DNA of 64,000 nucleotides from Polyangiaceae bacterium. Lineage in GTDB: Bacteria; Myxococcota_A; Polyangia; Polyangiales; Polyangiaceae. The first letter of the stretch is position 1, and each line of letters opens with the position of its first letter. This document shows positions 61,002-64,000 of this stretch, in pieces. The stretch covers positions 1-64,000 of the forward strand of contig JAICTZ010000003.1 of assembly GCA_025936115.1 (NCBI GenBank). The letters run 5' to 3'. The notes under the pieces were generated by a model. That model did no database searches, was not told the origin of the DNA, and saw only the letters and a list, made by a program, of their open reading frames with translations. The position numbers were made by a program, and so were the translations under genes.

Positions 61002-62330
61002 TCACAGCTTGCAGAGCGGCAGACAGCCCACGAAATACTTCGGGTGTGATTCGCCACTGCCGCTGAAGTTGCGGACGACGAGCTGGCCGTCGATGTGGCC
61101 GTTGGCGAACGCCAGCTCGACGTACGGCGCGAGCACGGAGCCCTGAATGCCGACGCCGCTCATGCTGAGCCTCGTGGCGTCGGGCAGATTGAACAGAATT
61201 TGCTCGCGGGGAACGCCGGTGAGCAAGAACCCAAAATCGTGCAGGCTCACGCTCTCGCCACGGAGGTTGACGAGGACCGTGGAGCTGGCGGGCGCCGAAA
61301 TACTCATGCCGGTCATGTTCACGAGGTCGGCGGCCTGGATCTCGAACACGTTCAACACCGCGTCCGTACCCGTCAAGAAAACCTCTAGCCCGCCGGTATC
61401 GATATTGACCGTCCCGTTCGGAGCGAGCGCCGCGAGCGTCGCAGTGTCCGCCGTCATCTCCCGCTCGACGCCTGCGAAATCGATGATGGATTCGTGATGA
61501 TAGCCCCCGAGAGTGGAGGCAGCGCCGAGCTCTAGCACTCCCGCATAGCTCACCTTGCCGTTCGCCACCGACCCGCCGCCGAAGTACAGATTATTCCCCA
61601 CGACGAGATCGGCGCGTTCGGGATCGGGCGTCATGCGCGTCCCGATCGCGTAGCTCGGGAAATGAGCGTCGTGCGCGACGTACATGCGCCCTTCGACGTC
61701 GGCGCCGTCGGCGGTCGCGTCGTTCAACGCAATGACGTTGACGTTGTCGAGCACGCTCGGGAAGCAGGTGGGTACGCAGCCGTCGCCCGTCCCTCCGCCT
61801 CGCGCTCCGTCACCGGTCCCGCCGCCACGAGCGCCGTCGCCGGTATTTCCACCGCGTGCGCCGTCACCCGTGTCGCCGCCGCCCTTGCCGTCCCCCGTAT
61901 TTCCGCCCCCGTGACCGTCGCCGGTGTTGCCACCCGCGCCGCTTCCATCGTTCGTTCCGCCGGCCGCGGGCGCCCCGTCACTGGTGTGCGCGCCTCCGCT
62001 GTCGGTTCCACCCGCGGTCGCCCCGCTACTCGCGCCAAAGCCGCCGTTCGCGCTCGCTCCTGTCGTGCCAGCTGCGTCGCCCGTCGTGCCGACGTCCCCG
62101 GTCGAACTCGAAGCTGCCGAGTCAGCCGGAATGTCGATCTGACCGCCCCCCAAACGGCCGGCGGAGCCACCCACCCCATTCTCGGAGCCCGGCCGCTCCC
62201 CGCTTCCCGGTATGTATCGATCGCTCGTCAACGTATCCGAGGGAAGCGCGTCGCCACTGCAAGCGAGGGCTCCCGTCGACAGGAGCAGCATCCAGAAGCC
62301 GGAACGCAGCTTGTGATCCATACGGCGCAT
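61002..62330 (-). CDS. Choice-of-anchor A family surface protein
   Basis: ATG 62330 with GGAG upstream. Lipoprotein signal FWMLLLSTGALAC. A Gly/Ser/Thr-rich stalk (about 40-180) contains six 8-residue GGNTGDGx repeats. The C-terminal domain (NVIALNDATADGADVEGRMYVAHDAHFPSYAIG ... FFL-type beta-helical strands ... RLSMSGVGIQGSVLAPYVELAFANGHIDGQLVVRNF) matches the choice-of-anchor A domain found in surface adhesins and ice-binding-like proteins. First gene of the four-gene coupled operon with VWA, expansin and hemolysin III. Confidence 0.82.
   Translation of the reverse strand: MRRMDHKLRSGFWMLLLSTGALACSGDALPSDTLTSDRYIPGSGERPGSENGVGGSAGRLGGGQIDIPADSAASSSTGDVGTTGDAAGTTGASANGGFGASSGATAGGTDSGGAHTSDGAPAAGGTNDGSGAGGNTGDGHGGGNTGDGKGGGDTGDGARGGNTGDGARGGGTGDGARGGGTGDGCVPTCFPSVLDNVNVIALNDATADGADVEGRMYVAHDAHFPSYAIGTRMTPDPERADLVVGNNLYFGGGSVANGKVSYAGVLELGAASTLGGYHHESIIDFAGVEREMTADTATLAALAPNGTVNIDTGGLEVFLTGTDAVLNVFEIQAADLVNMTGMSISAPASSTVLVNLRGESVSLHDFGFLLTGVPREQILFNLPDATRLSMSGVGIQGSVLAPYVELAFANGHIDGQLVVRNFSGSGESHPKYFVGCLPLCKL
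61779..61931. repeat. 24-bp tandem repeats encoding the GGNTGDGx stalk
   Basis: Six tandem copies of a 24-bp unit (GNTGDGHG, GNTGDGKG, GDTGDGAR, GNTGDGAR, GGTGDGAR, GGTGDGC). DxDG-like TGDG units may bind calcium. Copy-number change would alter stalk length in frame. Confidence 0.85.
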
Positions 62331-62375
62331 CTCTCGCTCTCCACCCGACACGATACGTCGCCGCCCGAAGCCCGC

Positions 62376-62391
62376 CATGACGGCGATCATG
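62376..62391. promoter_or_regulatory. CATGACGGCgaTCATG palindrome upstream of the expansin operon
   Basis: 14 of 16 positions match the perfect copy at 57384. It lies 46-61 bp upstream of the choice-of-anchor gene start. Confidence 0.55.
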
Positions 62392-62412
62392 CCAGTCGAA
62401 CCCTCACCCGGA

Positions 62413-62493
62413 CACTGCCGAACTGAGGCACTGCCGAACTGACGCCGCGTTCGACCTCCTTGTCGCGTGAGCTGATGGTTGTCAGCTCACGCG
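62413..62493. promoter_or_regulatory. Direct repeat and hairpin upstream of the SDR gene
   Basis: CACTGCCGAACTGA occurs twice (62413-62426, 62429-62442; period 16). It is followed by a perfect 12-bp inverted repeat CGCGTGAGCTGA / TCAGCTCACGCG (62464-62475, 62482-62493) with a 6-nt loop. These could be operators of the divergent surface-protein and fatty-acid operons or a terminator-like structure; there is no U-run. Confidence 0.45.
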
Positions 62494-62625
62494 GCTCGTG
62501 ACCAATTCCAGACGCGCGCCGTGTATTCCGCGCGTGCTAACACGCCGACGAGTCTTGTTCATGAATCAGTCCACTACGGCTCGAGGCACGAACTATTCGG
62601 CAGCACGGACAATCCAGAGGACTTC

Positions 62626-63423
62626 GTGAACACGCGTTTTTCTCGCCAGCAATGGGCCCTGATCCTGGGTGGCTCGAGCGGATTCGGTTTCGCGTCAGCG
62701 AAACGTCTCGTGGGCGACGGAATGAGCGTCGCCGTACTGCATCGTGACCGCCGCGCGGCCATGGAGGAAGTGGAGTCGAGGTTCGACTCGCTCCGGCACC
62801 ACGGAGTCGGGGTTTTGACCTTCAATGCCGACGCACTCTCGCTGGAAACCAGAGAGAGGGTACTCGCTGAGCTCGCGGCCGAGCTCGGCTCGACGGGACG
62901 CGTCAGATTGCTGCTCCATTCGATCGCCTGGGGCAACTTGAAGCCTCTCGTTCCCGGACGCGATCCTGCCCTGGAGGAAGAGGATTTCTCCCACACGGTG
63001 CACGCGATGGGCACGAGTCTGGCGACATGGACCCGCGCCACGTTCGCGCGGGGGCTCTTCGCGCCGGATGCTCGCGTGCTCGGCATGACGAGCGAGGGCA
63101 GTCAGGTGGCCTGGAGCGGGTATGCCGCCGTTTCTGCGGCCAAAGCGGCGCTCGAGGCCGTGTCACGTTCCATCGCTCTCGAGTACGCCTCTCATGGGAT
63201 CCGCTCGAACGTGATCCAAGCCGGCGTGGCCGACACCCCGGCGCTTCGTCGTATCCCCGCGCACGAGGCGATCGTCAACGGAGCCCTTCGCCGCAATCCG
63301 CTCGGACGTCTCACCGAACCGGGCGACGTCGCGAACGTGGTCTCTTTTCTGGCCAGCGACGACGCCGCCTGGATCAACGGCGCGGTGCTTCGCGTCGACG
63401 GCGGCGAGCACATTTGCGGATGA
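62626..63423 (+). CDS. Enoyl-ACP reductase-like SDR
   Basis: GTG 62626 has AGAGGA 6 nt upstream and yields a normal 265-aa SDR; ATG 62479 would add 49 poor residues. Motifs: ALILGGSSGFGFASAKRL (NAD-binding), NADALS, LLHSIAWGNLKPL (FabI-like HSIA), SGYAAVSAAKAALEAVSRSIALEYASHGIRSNVIQAG (YxxxK with Tyr and Lys; the SAAKAAL loop as in FabI/FabL) and GDVANVVSFLASDDAAWINGAVLRVDGG. Its position before fabA suggests an enoyl- or ketoacyl-ACP reductase of fatty-acid or polyunsaturated lipid synthesis. Confidence 0.83.
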   Translation: MNTRFSRQQWALILGGSSGFGFASAKRLVGDGMSVAVLHRDRRAAMEEVESRFDSLRHHGVGVLTFNADALSLETRERVLAELAAELGSTGRVRLLLHSIAWGNLKPLVPGRDPALEEEDFSHTVHAMGTSLATWTRATFARGLFAPDARVLGMTSEGSQVAWSGYAAVSAAKAALEAVSRSIALEYASHGIRSNVIQAGVADTPALRRIPAHEAIVNGALRRNPLGRLTEPGDVANVVSFLASDDAAWINGAVLRVDGGEHICG

Positions 63424-63431
63424 GCCCAATC

Positions 63432-64000
63432 ATGCCTTGGCGCGGGAAAATGAGTCACACGGAGTTCGTCCGGCGGACGAACTTCGGCCGCGACGACCTC
63501 ATCGCGCTCTCGCAGGGGACGTTGGTGTCCGATCCGCCGGCGGAATTCGTCCGCCTGCCAGCCCCTCCGATGCTGATGCTGGACCGTGTCGTCGAAATCG
63601 AGCGGCTCGGCACCCGCGGCCGCATCGTGGGCGAGCAGGATATCGACCTCGCTGCGTGGTTCTTCCACTGTCACTTTCGGGATGATCCGGTGCAACCCGG
63701 CTGCCTCGGCGTCGATGCCGTATGGCAGCTGCTCGGGCTCTACTGCGCGGTCTCCGGCGCAGCGGGCTCAGGTAGAGCGCTCGGCTGCGGGGAGGTAACC
63801 TTTTACGGCCAAATCCGCCCGCACAATCGCTGCGTCCGATACGAGGTCAATATCCGGCGCTTCTCGTCGCTGCCCGCGTCCGGATCCGCGGTCGCGATCG
63901 GTGACGCGGAAGTGCTCGTCGACGGCGAGCCGATTTACCGAATACTCGGCGCCAAGGTGGGCACGTTCAAGGGCATCGCTTATCCCGATTACCCGCTCTT
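63432..64000 (+). CDS. fabA: 3-hydroxydecanoyl-ACP dehydratase/isomerase, 3' end beyond window
   Basis: ATG 63432 (ATG 63450 is the alternative) to the window edge without stop. FabA pattern: LPAPPMLMLDRVVEI, WFFHCHFRDDPVQPGCLGVDAVWQLLGLY (active-site His in CHF, Asp in CLGVD), GRALGCGEVTFYGQIRPHNRCVRYEVNIRRF, VLVDGEPIYRILGAKVGTFKG. It introduces the double bond of unsaturated fatty acids under low oxygen. Together with the SDR 8 bp upstream it forms a compact fatty-acid operon. Only a few C-terminal residues appear to be missing. Confidence 0.92.
   Translation, partial: MPWRGKMSHTEFVRRTNFGRDDLIALSQGTLVSDPPAEFVRLPAPPMLMLDRVVEIERLGTRGRIVGEQDIDLAAWFFHCHFRDDPVQPGCLGVDAVWQLLGLYCAVSGAAGSGRALGCGEVTFYGQIRPHNRCVRYEVNIRRFSSLPASGSAVAIGDAEVLVDGEPIYRILGAKVGTFKGIAYPDYPL

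Overview
This window is a high-GC chromosomal segment from a delta-type social bacterium, most likely a myxobacterium of the Polyangiales/Sorangium kind. The clues are the very high GC at third codon positions, two eukaryote-like Ser/Thr kinases with a PP2C phosphatase, tandem myxobacterial-type outer-membrane beta-barrel proteins, many Gly/Ala-rich lipoproteins, a sigma-54 enhancer-binding protein, and an expansin beside a cellulase-like protein. Nothing here fixes the species.

Layout. 1-16.2 kb is core-like chromosome: two tandem TPR envelope proteins (the first cut by the window edge), a lipoprotein, YraN, HAMP, HEAT and Cache receptor-like proteins, FtsY, two beta-barrel proteins and an HDAC-family deacetylase. 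At 16.2 kb a tRNA-His(GTG) gene carries an integrated element of about 11.2 kb, bounded by a perfect 44-bp direct repeat (16237-16280 and 27402-27445) that runs from the anticodon loop to the 3' end of the tRNA. The element encodes a tyrosine integrase, a primase/RecA-fold helicase protein, small and large terminase subunits and about a dozen small proteins. No recognisable portal, capsid or tail gene is present, so it looks like a phage satellite. A gene-free control region at 23.7-24.3 kb holds several palindromes and CACTTCCC repeats and is a candidate origin.

27.5-45.4 kb is mixed housekeeping and signalling: an alpha/beta hydrolase, a frameshifted membrane protein, an ECF sigma/anti-sigma pair with a plausible autoregulatory promoter, a Tat-type metallophosphoesterase, PP2C, frr, two Ser/Thr kinases, pgi, pgm, a HIT protein, an MBL-fold protein, a DsbA-like protein and Hsp20.

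45.7-55.7 kb looks like the remains of a nitric-oxide/denitrification locus. It holds a nonstop N-terminal copper nitrite reductase fragment abutting tRNA-Gly, radical-SAM genes (one truncated), a polytopic His-containing membrane protein, three DUF2249 genes, a MIP18/DUF59 protein, a sigma-54 activator, an iron-sulfur repair (RIC/YtfE) protein and a HemY-like oxidase. Two promoters, in front of the membrane-protein operon and in front of RIC, share a 26-bp upstream element (20 of 26 identical) followed by a -24/-12 sigma-54 promoter, which defines a small regulon for the activator encoded between them.

55.8-62.4 kb is a secreted, cellulose-oriented locus: a translationally coupled operon of a choice-of-anchor protein, a VWA lipoprotein, an expansin and a hemolysin-III-like membrane protein, followed by a GH45-like endoglucanase whose conserved blocks are in circularly permuted order. 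A palindrome with core TGACGGCCGTCA lies 45-75 bp upstream of this operon, of the GH45-like gene and of the nirK fragment, which suggests one shared regulator. The window ends in a fatty-acid module: an enoyl-reductase-like SDR followed by a FabA dehydratase that runs off the right edge.
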